Counted from the first letter of the stretch, positions 29,555 to 37,904 are shown. The stretch is 64,000 nucleotides of DNA from Actinophytocola xanthii (GCF_001921205.1 NZ_MSIE01000016.1:1-64000), one strand, 5' to 3'. Notes: a model not told the origin generated them from the letters alone. Numbers and translations are program-made.

Positions 29555-30309
29555 CCGTGTTGGACCTCAACTGCGACGTGGCCGAGGGCTTCGGCGCCTG
29601 GCGGATCGCCGACGACGACGCCCTGCTGGAGGTGGTCTCCAGCGCCAACATCGCCTGCGGCTTCCACGCCGGTGACCCGGCGACGATGCGCCGGGCGTGT
29701 GCCACGGCGGTGGCGCAGGGGGTGGCGATCGGCGCCCACGTGGGCTACCGGGACCTCGCCGGCTTCGGCCGCCGCCACCTCGACCTCACCCCGACCGAGC
29801 TGACCGACGACGTGCTCTACCAGCTCGGCGCGCTGAGGGCGTTCGCCGAGGCCGAGGGCGGCCGGGTCGGCTACGTCAAGCCGCACGGGGCGCTGTACGG
29901 CGCGATCGGCTCGGACGAGGCGCAGGCCGGCGCCGTTGTCGAGGCGGTGCGCCAGTTCGACGACACGCTGCCGGTGCTCGGCATGCCCGGCTCGCGCTGG
30001 CTCGCGCTGGCCGCGGCCGCCGGGCTGCCGGCGGTGCACGAGGCGTTCCTCGACCGCGGGTACACCCCGCAGGGTCGGCTCGTGTCGCGACGCTCCCCGG
30101 ACGCCCTGCTCAGCGACCCCGAGCTGGTCGCGCGCCGGTGCGTGCGGCTGGCCGAGGCCGGCGAGATCGTGGCGGTGGACGGGACGGTGCTGGCCGTGGA
30201 CGCGCGCTCGGTGTGCGTGCACAGCGACACACCGGGATCGCTCGAGCTGGCCAGGGCGGCCCGGGCCGCACTCACCGGCGCCGGGGTGACCCTGCGGAGC
30301 TTCGTGTGA
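29551..30309 (+). CDS. pxpA: 5-oxoprolinase subunit PxpA (LamB/YcsF family, 252 aa)
   Basis: LamB/YcsF barrel with LDLNCDVAEGFGAW at the N-terminus, NIACGFHAGDP, IGAHVGYRDLAGFGRR, VKPHGALYG and EAFLDRGYTPQGRLVSR, all hallmark segments. With PxpB and PxpC it forms the ATP-dependent prokaryotic 5-oxoprolinase that opens pyroglutamate to glutamate. The GTG start overlaps the transporter stop, and the fused pxpBC gene follows with a 4-base overlap. Confidence 0.95.
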   Translation: MTVLDLNCDVAEGFGAWRIADDDALLEVVSSANIACGFHAGDPATMRRACATAVAQGVAIGAHVGYRDLAGFGRRHLDLTPTELTDDVLYQLGALRAFAEAEGGRVGYVKPHGALYGAIGSDEAQAGAVVEAVRQFDDTLPVLGMPGSRWLALAAAAGLPAVHEAFLDRGYTPQGRLVSRRSPDALLSDPELVARRCVRLAEAGEIVAVDGTVLAVDARSVCVHSDTPGSLELARAARAALTGAGVTLRSFV

Positions 30310-31835
30310 GGATCCTGCCCTGCGGGGACGCGGCACTGCTCGTCGACACCGACGACCCGCTCGGCCTCTACGCCGCGCTCGCGGACCCGCCGCCGGCCGG
30401 GGTCACCGACCTCGTGCCGGCGGCGAGCACGCTGCTGGTCCGCTTCGACCCCGCCGCCGTGTCCCCGGCCGAACTGCGCGACCTGCTGTCCTCGGCGCGT
30501 CCGGTCACCCCGACCGCGCGGGAGGACGACCTCGTCACCGTCCCCGTGCACTACGACGGCGAGGACCTCGAGGAGGTCGCGTCGCGGACCGGGCTCGGGG
30601 TGCCGGAGGTGGTGCGGGTGCACGCCAGCGCCGACTACGTGGTGGCCTTCTCCGGTTTCGCGCCCGGGTTCGGATACCTGACCGGGCTCGACCCCCGGTT
30701 GCGGCTGCCGCGCCGGGACACGCCCAGGGTCCGGGTGCCGGCCGGGGCCGTCGGCATCGCCGGCGAGTTCACCGGCGTGTATCCGCGCGCCTCACCCGGC
30801 GGCTGGCACCTGCTGGGCAGTACGAGCGTCCCGCTGTGGGACCCGGACCGGACGCCGCCCGCCCTGTTGCGGCCCGGTACCCGGGTGCGCTTCGAACCGG
30901 TCGACGTGCTCGAACCGGCACCGGCGGCCACGCCCCCGCCGGCCGCGCCCGCCGAGGGCGGGCTGGAGGTGCTCCAGTGTGGACCGTTGACCACCGTGCA
31001 GGACCTGGGCCGGTTCTCCTACGCCGCGCTGGGTGTCGGCCGGTCGGGGGCGGCGGACGCCCGCGCCGCGGCACTGGCCAACCGCCTGGTCGGCAACGAC
31101 GAGGGCGCGGCCTGCCTCGAGCTGACCTTCGGCGGGGCGACCCTGCTGTTCCGCCAGCCGATGCGGCTCGCGGTGACCGGAGCGCCCTGCCCGTTGACCA
31201 GCGACGGCCGCGGCGAGGCCATGAACTCGCCGTTCACGGTGGCCGCGGGCGCCCGGCTGAGCGTGGGTGCCCCGCAGGCGGGCCTGCGCACCTACGTCGC
31301 GGTGCGCGGCGGGGTGGACGTGCCCGCCGTACTCGGGTCGCGTTCCACCGACGTGCTCGCCGGCCTCGGCCCACCCGTCCTGTCCCCGGGAACGGTGCTG
31401 CCCATCGGCACCGCGCGGGTGGGGCCACCGCCGGCGGTGGAGGTGGCCCCGGTGTCGGCTCCCGAGAGCGGGGACCTCGTCGTGCGCGTGCTCCCCGGCC
31501 CGCGCGACGACTGGTTCACCGAGGATGCCCTGCGCACGCTCACCGGGAGCCGCTACGAGGTGACCGCGGACAGCAACCGCGTCGGGCTGCGGCTGGCTGG
31601 GCCGGCCCTGGACCGGGCTCGGGAGGGGGAGCTGCCCAGCGAGGGCATGGTGGCCGGCTCGGTCCAGGTGCCGCCCTCCGGCCAGCCGGTGCTGTTCCTC
31701 GCCGACCACCCGATCACCGGGGGCTACCCGGTCATCGCGGTCCTGCGCTCCGCCGACCTGCCGGTGATCGCGCAGGCCAGGCCTGGCCAGGGCATCCGGT
31801 TCCGGCTCGATCAGCGGGTGTCGGCCGCCTGGTAG
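30306..31835 (+). CDS. pxpBC: Fused 5-oxoprolinase subunits PxpB-PxpC (KipI-KipA, 509 aa)
   Basis: Residues 1-200 are the PxpB/KipI part (RILPCGDAALLVD, FSGFAPGFGYLTGLD, GGWHLLGST). A Pro/Ala linker near 205-220 leads to the PxpC/KipA part (LEVLQCGPLTTVQDLGR, RSGAADARAAALANRLVGN, GSRSTDVLAGLG, EGMVAGSVQVPPSGQPVLFL, HPITGGYPVIA). The two are separate in E. coli and B. subtilis; fusion is common in actinobacteria. It completes the 5-oxoprolinase begun by pxpA. The GTG start overlaps the pxpA stop by 4 bases. Its last 25 bases overlap the end of the convergent GntR gene. Confidence 0.95.
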   Translation: MRILPCGDAALLVDTDDPLGLYAALADPPPAGVTDLVPAASTLLVRFDPAAVSPAELRDLLSSARPVTPTAREDDLVTVPVHYDGEDLEEVASRTGLGVPEVVRVHASADYVVAFSGFAPGFGYLTGLDPRLRLPRRDTPRVRVPAGAVGIAGEFTGVYPRASPGGWHLLGSTSVPLWDPDRTPPALLRPGTRVRFEPVDVLEPAPAATPPPAAPAEGGLEVLQCGPLTTVQDLGRFSYAALGVGRSGAADARAAALANRLVGNDEGAACLELTFGGATLLFRQPMRLAVTGAPCPLTSDGRGEAMNSPFTVAAGARLSVGAPQAGLRTYVAVRGGVDVPAVLGSRSTDVLAGLGPPVLSPGTVLPIGTARVGPPPAVEVAPVSAPESGDLVVRVLPGPRDDWFTEDALRTLTGSRYEVTADSNRVGLRLAGPALDRAREGELPSEGMVAGSVQVPPSGQPVLFLADHPITGGYPVIAVLRSADLPVIAQARPGQGIRFRLDQRVSAAW

Positions 31836-32494
31836 GCCTCGATCAGCTGGTGCTCGGAGTCGTCGAGGTACTTGTGCAGCAGGCGCTCCGCACCCGGACC
31901 GTCGCCGGTCTCGATGACCGAGAGGATCTCGCGGTTGCGCTCGAGGAAGGGCTCGTGCAGCCGGCGCCGGTCCGGCATCGAGTGGAAGTGCAGCCGCAGC
32001 TCGGCGAGCACACCTCGCATCAGCTCGTTCATTCGCGGGCTCCCGGCCAGGGCCGTGATGGCCTGGTGGAACACCATGTTCGCGGTGCCCAGCCCGCGCC
32101 AGTCCTCGGCCAGCACCGCCGCCTCGGCCTGGTGGATGGCCGACGCCAGGTCGCTGACGTCGGGAGGGTCGACGAGGTAGCGGACGGCCCCGCACTCGAG
32201 CAGCTTGCGCACGCGGTACAGGTCGACGAGGTCCTCGACGGTCGCCTGGCGGACGAACACCCCACGGTTGAGCTCGTGGACGAGCAGCCGCTCGTGCGTG
32301 AGCAGGCGAAACGCCTCACGGACGGTGTTGCGGGAGACCTTCAGCGCGCTGCCGATGGAGTCCTCGGCCAGGCGCTCGCCGGGGGTGAAGAAGCCCTCGG
32401 TGATCCGGGCGCGGAGGATGTCCGCCAACCGCTCGACGGTGCTGGTCCGTCCCAGCAGACCCCGGTCTGCCGACAGCCCCACGTCCGGGTCCAC
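31811..32494 (-). CDS. GntR family regulator, FadR/FCD subfamily (227 aa)
   Basis: N-terminal GntR winged helix (about residues 17-82: LRARITEGFFTPGERLAED, VSRNTVREAFRLLTHERL) and C-terminal all-helical FCD ligand-binding domain (about 90-215) with metal-binding histidines in NMVFHQAI and in HFHSMP. Such regulators respond to organic acids. GTG 32494 with GGGAG upstream begins the protein; the frame is open further up but lies in repeats and a hairpin. It converges on pxpBC with a 25-base overlap and may control that operon or the genes across the long divergent interval. Confidence 0.88.
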   Translation of the reverse strand: MDPDVGLSADRGLLGRTSTVERLADILRARITEGFFTPGERLAEDSIGSALKVSRNTVREAFRLLTHERLLVHELNRGVFVRQATVEDLVDLYRVRKLLECGAVRYLVDPPDVSDLASAIHQAEAAVLAEDWRGLGTANMVFHQAITALAGSPRMNELMRGVLAELRLHFHSMPDRRRLHEPFLERNREILSVIETGDGPGAERLLHKYLDDSEHQLIEAYQAADTR

Positions 32495-32974
32495 AGCGCT
32501 CCCAACCCTCTCTGACCTGCGATATCCAGTACTCGATTGTATCGCCTGAGCGCGACCGCCCGGCCCCAACGCACCGCTGCCCGCCGCGGGGGATCCCCCC
32601 GCGGCGGGGGCGGCGATCGAACCTCCTGCCCGCGGGACCGGGCACGTTACCACTATTTGTCCAGTATATGACCTCTCGAAACAACTGGTCATTCGCTGGC
32701 CGAAATGGACAGTTGCGGGACCGGGACCCACTACTTTCCGGTAAGGACTAGACAAAGTCCGGTCCCCCTTGGCAAGGTGCGCCCACACGAAAACGTCGCT
32801 GACTTTCGTCACACGGCTCCACTCGTCAGACGGGGTCCATTCCCGAGCAGCACAGGAGACTTCGGCGCCGGCCGACGGCCGGGCGGGGACGTCCCGCTGG
32901 CCGGCGCCGATCCCTGCGGGCGACGGAGTGTCCTAACAGGACTGGGCCGGCCGCCCGCGCAGGGAGGAAGTGAG
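32495..32974. other. Divergent non-coding interval of 480 bases between GntR and the SPFH-like gene
   Basis: No supported gene. It contains two related sites TATCCAGTA (32523-32531) and TGTCCAGTATATGAC (near 32658-32672) that may be GntR operators, a TACAAT -10 candidate for the leftward GntR gene (near 32535-32540), a very strong hairpin (listed separately), and a long leader for the rightward gene. An open frame starting upstream at 32705 has atypical codon use and no ribosome site. Confidence 0.5.
32581..32609. repeat. Perfect 13-bp hairpin with three-base loop
   Basis: CCCGCCGCGGGGG (32581-32593) and CCCCCGCGGCGGG (32597-32609) pair completely around ATC. No gene ends here on either strand: it sits about 90 bases upstream of the leftward GntR start. 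It would be an exceptionally stable structure in a transcript. It may insulate the two divergent promoters or block read-through. Confidence 0.6.
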
Positions 32975-33469
32975 ATGCCGACGATCACCTACGACCCCAT
33001 CCTCGACACCGCCGCGCCGCCCCGGTCACCCGTACGCCCCTGGCCGGGTACCGCGCTCGTGCTGGTCACGGTGACCGGTTTACCGCTCGTGGTGCTCTAC
33101 GGCGAACGGGTCCGGGTCGCCGAGTACCGACACGCGCACCTGGTCGACGTGGCCGGTCACGAGCTGCGGATGGCGGCTCGGCTGCCCACCCGCGACCCGG
33201 GTCTCGCCTTTGCCGCCACGATCGGGTTCAGCTGCCAGGTGACCAACCCCGTGATGGTCGCCACCAGCGGGATCCGCGACACCGCCGCCGCGCTGCGGCC
33301 CCGGCTTGTGAAGATCCTGCGGCAGACGGCGCGGCACTACGAGAAGGCCGACGCCGCCGTCGCCGAACTGGCGCTCAACTGCGCGCTCGACCGCTACTAC
33401 GGCAACTCCGCGATGCGGCTCGGCGAGTTCACCGTCACCCTCGACGGCGTGGAGCGAGCGCCGCGGTAG
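32975..33469 (+). CDS. SPFH/band-7-like small protein (164 aa)
   Basis: The middle and C-terminal parts resemble an SPFH (band 7) fold: LPLVVLYGERVRVAEYRHAH, then FSCQVTNPVMVATSGIRDT, ALRPRLVKILRQTARHYE and ELALNCALDRY, followed by a final strand LGEFTVTLDG. There is no clear transmembrane anchor, unlike flotillins. The ATG at 32975 has GGGAGG a few bases upstream. The product is probably a soluble scaffold or regulator. Neighbours are small uncharacterised genes, so context gives no firm role. Confidence 0.6.
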   Translation: MPTITYDPILDTAAPPRSPVRPWPGTALVLVTVTGLPLVVLYGERVRVAEYRHAHLVDVAGHELRMAARLPTRDPGLAFAATIGFSCQVTNPVMVATSGIRDTAAALRPRLVKILRQTARHYEKADAAVAELALNCALDRYYGNSAMRLGEFTVTLDGVERAPR

Positions 33470-33512
33470 CACCCGGACAGGCACCCTCACCGGCCTGACC
33501 GGCGTCAGCGCC

Positions 33513-33677
33513 TCAGTGCTCGGCCGCCTCCGCCCGGACCTCCACCTCCGCGCCTCCCCCGGTCCCGCCGACCCCGTCCTGGGAGCGACCGAGCAGCATA
33601 CCGCCGGCCAGGGCCGCGATCACGATGATCCAGAAGACGAACCGAAGCGCCGTCGAAAACGAGACCAGAACCTGCAT
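33513..33677 (-). CDS. Small single-pass membrane protein (54 aa)
   Basis: The frame encodes a 54-residue protein starting MQVLVSFSTALRFVFW, with a hydrophobic helix over residues 10-30 (VFWIIVIAALAGGMLLG) and a Gly-rich, then acidic tail ending AEAAEH. AAAGGGAA lies 5 bases before the ATG at 33677, and third positions are G/C rich. It lies between the SPFH-like gene and a divergent hypothetical gene. Function unknown; its small size and tail suggest a membrane-bound accessory subunit. Confidence 0.65.
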   Translation of the reverse strand: MQVLVSFSTALRFVFWIIVIAALAGGMLLGRSQDGVGGTGGGAEVEVRAEAAEH

Positions 33678-33876
33678 GTTGATTCCCTTTCGGACAATTC
33701 ATCCAGCATTGCCGATATCCATCGTCAGAGCCCAGGTACGGTGCGACAACGGGTTTCCTGTTTCCGCCCGAATCCGGAAACGGAGACTGACGTCACTCGG
33801 GCGGCGGCTGGACACCCGGCGGGTGGTTCACCACGATCGTCCCGGGGGCCGGGGACACTGTGGGGAGATGTTCGAA

Positions 33877-34851
33877 ATGACCGTCGACGTTCCAGATCTG
33901 GTTGCCGAGCTGAAAGTGCTCCGGAAGGGACGCGGGATTCAGGCACCGCATATCGTGGACCGCGTGGGGCCGGCGATCAGGGCGATCTGCGGGATTGACG
34001 AGAACGACGACGCGGCCTCGGTACGGCAGAAGGTGATCGCGCGGCTGACCGCCCTGTCCGCGCACCTCTCCCCGGACCTGCAGATCTGCGTGCGGGCGGC
34101 GTTCGGCCTCGACGACGAGCTGCACACGCAGTTCTACAAGGACCGGCTCCGGTGGGCGGAGGGCGAGCTGGAACGCAACACCCGGACGGTGCGGCGACGG
34201 ATCGACGACGCGATCGTGCGGCTGGCCGAGCTCGCCGTGCACCGCCTCACCCCCGGCACCCAGGTCCGGCGTCCGCCGCCGGACGGCCGCTGGCACAACG
34301 CCGAGATCCGCCAGTCGCTCGCCCTCGACCAGGCCAGCCCGGACGCCCTGGAGCTGCGCAGGATCGTCGCCGACGAGGACGGCGTGGACGAGCTGGACCT
34401 CGCCCTGACCCTCACCTCGCTCGGCCGCGAGACCCGGGCCGCGCCGAGCGACGCCGGGATCGACGTGATCTACGGCGGCCGGCTGCGGCAGCTGCGGATG
34501 GAGTCGACCGACCGCATCGGGTACCGGCTGGTCCTCCCGCACCCGCTGCGGCTCGGCGAGGAGCACGAGTTCGCCCTGCGCCTGCGGGCGCTCGCCGAGC
34601 GGGAGATGGAGCCGCACCTGGTGTGCGTGCCCAAGCACCGCTGCGACTACTGCGAGGTGCGGGTTCGCTTCCCCGAGGACCGGCTGCCGGCCCGGGTGGA
34701 GCGGCTCACCGGCGTCTTCCAGCGCGACATCGCCGACCCCCATCACACCGCCGAACAGCTGCAGCTCGACCCGATCGGCGAGGTCCGAACGCGGTTCTCC
34801 CACCTCACCCCGGGTCTCGCCTACGGGATCCGGTGGTCACCGCTGCGGTGA
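33877..34851 (+). CDS. Conserved actinobacterial protein of unknown function (324 aa)
   Basis: The N-terminal 75 residues (LKVLRKGRGIQAPHIVDRVGP, RAICGI, RQKVIARLTALSAHL) form a helical segment that I recall as recurrent in actinobacterial hypothetical proteins; it may be helix-turn-helix-like. A coiled middle (WAEGELERNTRTVRRRIDDA) follows, then a beta-rich C-terminal half (YGGRLRQLRMESTDRIGYRL, HLVCVPKHRCDYCEVRVRF) with Cys pair CDYC. GGGGAG lies 9 bases before ATG 33877; ATG 33868 is possible but too close to it. The next gene (Imm1-like) begins 68 bases later. No function is assigned. Confidence 0.65.
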   Translation: MTVDVPDLVAELKVLRKGRGIQAPHIVDRVGPAIRAICGIDENDDAASVRQKVIARLTALSAHLSPDLQICVRAAFGLDDELHTQFYKDRLRWAEGELERNTRTVRRRIDDAIVRLAELAVHRLTPGTQVRRPPPDGRWHNAEIRQSLALDQASPDALELRRIVADEDGVDELDLALTLTSLGRETRAAPSDAGIDVIYGGRLRQLRMESTDRIGYRLVLPHPLRLGEEHEFALRLRALAEREMEPHLVCVPKHRCDYCEVRVRFPEDRLPARVERLTGVFQRDIADPHHTAEQLQLDPIGEVRTRFSHLTPGLAYGIRWSPLR

Positions 34852-34919
34852 GCCGGAAAGCACACCGAGCCCGGCGCCCCCGCCTGCCAGACTGGACAGG
34901 GAAACCGGGGAGGCCGCCG

Positions 34920-35429
34920 ATGACCGGACCGCAGGAGGGGCTGCACCGCACCGAGCTCGCCGCGCCGGGCGGACGCAGGCTCGAGGCGACCGGCGTGTTC
35001 CACCTGCGTGGCGCCATGTACACGGTGGCGTTCGACACCCGGGAGGCACTGGCCACCTTCCTCGACCACTATCTGGCCAACGCCGACGACGGGAAGGCCG
35101 CACGGCTGCACCTGACCCCGGGGGGAACCGGTCTGCCCGCCGCGAACCTGCGGTTCCAGCTGAACCTCGCCCATCAGGTCGCCGCGGCGGTGCTGATCGC
35201 GATGGACGCCGACGGCCGGAGCCACTCGTGGATGACCCGGGGCGACCACGCGCGGCCCGGAATCGTACTCGCCCACGACACCTGGCACCCCGAGGAAACC
35301 GCGTTCCCGCCGACCTCCTACATCACGGTCGCGCAGCTCCGAACGGTTCTCGAGCAGTGGTCGTTCGGCGAGACACTGCCGCCGCCCGCGGTCGACTGGA
35401 TCTCGGTCCGAGATGTCGGTTGGTTCTGA
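34920..35429 (+). CDS. Imm1-like immunity protein (169 aa)
   Basis: The protein matches the Imm1 immunity fold found in actinobacterial polymorphic-toxin loci: AARLHLTPGGTGLPAANLRF, QLNLAHQVAAAVL, SHSWMTRGD, HDTWHPEETAFPPTSYITV and WSFGETLPPPAVDW are characteristic blocks. Such proteins neutralise a cognate secreted toxin, often a nucleic-acid-acting enzyme. No toxin gene is next to it, so it appears to be an orphan. GGGGAGG sits 6 bases before the ATG at 34920. Confidence 0.75.
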   Translation: MTGPQEGLHRTELAAPGGRRLEATGVFHLRGAMYTVAFDTREALATFLDHYLANADDGKAARLHLTPGGTGLPAANLRFQLNLAHQVAAAVLIAMDADGRSHSWMTRGDHARPGIVLAHDTWHPEETAFPPTSYITVAQLRTVLEQWSFGETLPPPAVDWISVRDVGWF

Positions 35430-35459
35430 ACTATCATTTCGAAGAATTCGCAAAAGCCT

Positions 35460-35488
35460 CTGACGGCCCCCATTTCCGTCACTATTAT
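35460..35488 (+). promoter_or_regulatory. Promoter of a leaderless GntR gene
   Basis: TATTAT (35483-35488) is a good -10 element and CTGACG (35460-35465) a fair -35 at 17 bases spacing. Transcription would start at or next to the ATG at 35497, and no ribosome site is present, so the gene should be read from a leaderless mRNA. Confidence 0.55.
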
Positions 35489-35496
35489 CTTGGTGC

Positions 35497-36261
35497 ATGA
35501 GCGCCCAGCCCGACGAGAGTTCGACGGTCCGGTCGCTCGACGCCGAGCCGTCGGCGGGCCGCCTGGAGATCCTGCGCGTGCTCGGCCGGCCGGCCACCTC
35601 GGACAGTGTCGTCGACCAGATCCTGGTCTCCGTGGGCACGGCGATCGTGGAGGGACGACTGCGCCCGGGCGACGACCTGAACTCGGTGGAACTCGCCAGG
35701 ACGTTCCGCAGCAGCAGAACCCCGGTGCGGGAGGCGCTGCTCACGCTGGAGCGGGAAGGGCTGGTCGAGATCGCCGCGCACCGGCGCCCGCGCGTCCGCG
35801 GACTGCTGCTCGGCGAGGTCCGGGAGATCTACGAGCTGCGCGCCACCCTGTACGGGTTGGTCAGCCGGCGAATCGTGGAGAAGGCGGCGGACTCCGACAT
35901 CGAGGTGCTCCGGACCTGCCAGCGGGAGATGGACCGCGCAGCGGATGCGGGAGATGTCGACAGGTACTTCTGGCTCACCGTCGGCCTGCGCAACAACGAG
36001 GCGGTCATCGCGGGGAACGCGACGGTCGGCCGGGTACTCGACGGCGTCGGCGTGCGGACGCTCCAACTGCGCCACCTCGGCCTGTCTCCACCCGGACGGC
36101 TGCGCACCTCGGCGGCTGACCACGCGCGACTGTTGCGGGCCTACGAGGAACGCGACGCCGGACTGGCCTCGGCGCTGAGCGAGACGATCGTCCGCCGCGG
36201 CCTGCTGGCCGTCGAGTCCGTTGGCTGGACCGGGGACCGCTCGCCGCGCACCTCGCCATAG
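35497..36261 (+). CDS. GntR family regulator, FCD subfamily (254 aa)
   Basis: A short disordered N-terminus precedes a GntR winged helix (about residues 35-105: GTAIVEGRLRPGDDLNSVEL, FRSSRTPVREALLTLEREGL) and an FCD effector domain (about 110-245). The usual metal-binding histidines are only partly retained: RYFWLTVGLRNNEAVI stands where many homologues have a His, so ligand binding may be metal-free. It stands alone between an Imm1-like gene and a membrane-protein pair, hence no obvious target. Leaderless promoter. Confidence 0.85.
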   Translation: MSAQPDESSTVRSLDAEPSAGRLEILRVLGRPATSDSVVDQILVSVGTAIVEGRLRPGDDLNSVELARTFRSSRTPVREALLTLEREGLVEIAAHRRPRVRGLLLGEVREIYELRATLYGLVSRRIVEKAADSDIEVLRTCQREMDRAADAGDVDRYFWLTVGLRNNEAVIAGNATVGRVLDGVGVRTLQLRHLGLSPPGRLRTSAADHARLLRAYEERDAGLASALSETIVRRGLLAVESVGWTGDRSPRTSP

Positions 36262-36319
36262 GATCATCGGCGCGGGTCCCGGTAGCCTCTACTACGGCTC
36301 GTCGTAGAGGGGGTAGTGG

Positions 36320-36700
36320 ATGAACGAGGTGGTGGCGACCACGCTCACGGTCGTCGCGCTCGTCGTGGCGGTGTGGGCGGCAGTGCTGATGCTCGCCGGC
36401 AAGCCCGTTCTGGTGAACAAGTGGCACGGTCTCGTCGCGCTCGGCGGTGTCGCGCTGCTCGAGCTCGGCCTGCTCGGCCAGGCCGTCGGCGGCATCGTCG
36501 CCATGATCGCCACCGACCGCGAGCTCGACGGGTTCTCGTTCGTCGGCTATCTGGTCGGGCCGGTGCTGATCCTCCCGTTGGCCGCGTTCTGGGCGCTGGC
36601 CGAGCGAACCCGCTGGGGCCCGGGCGTGCTCGTGGTCGGCTGTCTCGCCGTGCCGGTGATGATCGTCCGACTGCGCCAGGTCTGGGAAGCCCATGGCTGA
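36320..36700 (+). CDS. Four-helix integral membrane protein of unknown function (126 aa)
   Basis: Four hydrophobic helices (about residues 5-25, 38-62, 73-95 and 102-120) and short loops, beginning MNEVVATTLTVVALVVAV. A site GAGGGGGTAGTGG lies before the ATG. The final 8 bases overlap the start of the next membrane protein gene, so the two probably form one transcript. The pair is of a kind often found together in actinobacteria, with no known role. Confidence 0.75.
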   Translation: MNEVVATTLTVVALVVAVWAAVLMLAGKPVLVNKWHGLVALGGVALLELGLLGQAVGGIVAMIATDRELDGFSFVGYLVGPVLILPLAAFWALAERTRWGPGVLVVGCLAVPVMIVRLRQVWEAHG

Positions 36701-37145
36701 GTCCCCACCCGAGTCCCGTCCCGACGCCGTGTCCGCACGCGGGGACGACGACCTCGCCGCGCGCACCCGCTCCGGGCCCGGCCGGCTCCTCATCGCCGTC
36801 TACGCCGTGTTCGCGCTGGCGGCGACGGCGCGCTCGGCCGTCCAGATCGGCACCCGGTTCGACGAAGCACCGCTCGCCTACCTGCTCTCCGCGTTCGCCG
36901 CCGTGGTCTACGTGCTGGCCACGGCCTGCCTCGCCAGGGGCAGCCGGACCTCCAGGACCGTCGCCGCGGTGTCGATCCTGGTCGAGCTGGTCGGGGTGCT
37001 GGCCGTCGGCACGCTCAGCCTGCTCGACCCGGCGGCCTTCCCGGACGCGACGGTCTGGTCGGAGTACGGGCGGGGCTACCTGTTCATCCCCGCGGTTCTG
37101 CCGCTGCTCGGCCTGTGGTGGCTGCGGCGCAGCGCGACGCGGTAA
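36693..37145 (+). CDS. Membrane protein with acidic N-terminal tail (150 aa)
   Basis: A 30-residue polar cytoplasmic tail is followed by four predicted membrane helices (about 33-50, 62-80, 90-108 and 125-143). The loop FDEAPLAYLLSAFAAVVYV is characteristic of an uncharacterised actinobacterial family. It overlaps the upstream membrane gene by 8 bases, implying co-expression and possibly a heteromeric membrane complex. Confidence 0.75.
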   Translation: MAESPPESRPDAVSARGDDDLAARTRSGPGRLLIAVYAVFALAATARSAVQIGTRFDEAPLAYLLSAFAAVVYVLATACLARGSRTSRTVAAVSILVELVGVLAVGTLSLLDPAAFPDATVWSEYGRGYLFIPAVLPLLGLWWLRRSATR

Positions 37146-37185
37146 GTCGCTGGCGTGCCGGGGCGACGTTGGACACACTCCCGGC

Positions 37186-37572
37186 ATGCACACGATCACC
37201 GAGTCCCACGGGCACCGGGTGCTCACCGTCGCCGACGACGTCGCGCTGGGCGGTGAGGACGAGGCCGTCGACCTGATCGGCCTCGCCTTCGGCGAGCAGG
37301 CCGACGTCGTCGCGGTCCCGGCCGAGCTCGTGGACGAGCGGTTCTACGAGCTGCGAACGCGGGTCGCCGGGGACGTGGTGCGCAAGTTCGCCGCCTACCA
37401 GATCCGGCTCGTGGTCCTCGGCGACCTCACCGGGCGGCTCGCCGCCAGTGACTCGCTGCGTGCGTTCGTGTACGAAGCCAACAGGGGTAGGGACATCTGG
37501 TTTCTCGCCGATCGCACCGAGCTGGACGAACGGCTGCGCACCGCCCGGGAAACTCTGGGACGATCGCGGTAG
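37186..37572 (+). CDS. DUF4180 domain protein (128 aa)
   Basis: The whole protein matches the DUF4180 pattern: LIGLAFGEQADVVAVPAE, FYELRTRVAGDVVRKFAAY, IRLVVLGDLTG, and SLRAFVYEANRGRDIWFLAD. It is a small alpha/beta cytoplasmic protein of the STAS-like shape. Relatives commonly sit beside regulators. It precedes a small acetyltransferase-fold gene by 20 bases and could share its transcript. Confidence 0.8.
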   Translation: MHTITESHGHRVLTVADDVALGGEDEAVDLIGLAFGEQADVVAVPAELVDERFYELRTRVAGDVVRKFAAYQIRLVVLGDLTGRLAASDSLRAFVYEANRGRDIWFLADRTELDERLRTARETLGRSR

Positions 37573-37592
37573 AGCCCACGAGAAGAGGTGCC

Positions 37593-37904
37593 ATGCCGCA
37601 GGACGCGAGGGTCGAGCACAACCCCGAGAAGTACCGCTACGACCTGTACGTCGGTGACCGGCGCGCCGGTTTCGCCCAGTACCACGACAGCGGGAACCGC
37701 ATCGTGTTCACCCACAGCGAGGTGGACGACGCGTTCTCGGGCCAGGGCCTCGGCAAGGTCCTCGCCGCAGGCGCCCTCGACGACGCCGTCGCCCGCGACA
37801 AGGTGATCGTTCCGCTGTGCCCGTTCATCGCCCGCTACGTCGGGAAGAACCTCGAGAAGTACTCCGCGCACGTGCAGGCACCAGCCGAGTCCGCACAGGA
37901 GTGA
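37593..37904 (+). CDS. Small GNAT-fold N-acetyltransferase (103 aa)
   Basis: A minimal Gcn5-related acetyltransferase of the NAT_SF/YidJ type: RYDLYVGDRRAGFAQY, HSEVDDAFSGQGLGKVLAAG (acetyl-CoA loop), and the final CPFIARYVGKN motif. The substrate is unknown; relatives acetylate small amines or proteins. The stop overlaps the pirin gene start (GTGA), so both are co-translated. Confidence 0.88.
   Translation: MPQDARVEHNPEKYRYDLYVGDRRAGFAQYHDSGNRIVFTHSEVDDAFSGQGLGKVLAAGALDDAVARDKVIVPLCPFIARYVGKNLEKYSAHVQAPAESAQE

Noticed and set aside
33505-33702. 65-codon leftward frame overlapping the small membrane protein
   Set aside because: Arg/Gly-rich shadow; the 54-codon frame at 33513-33677 has the ribosome site and a transmembrane helix.
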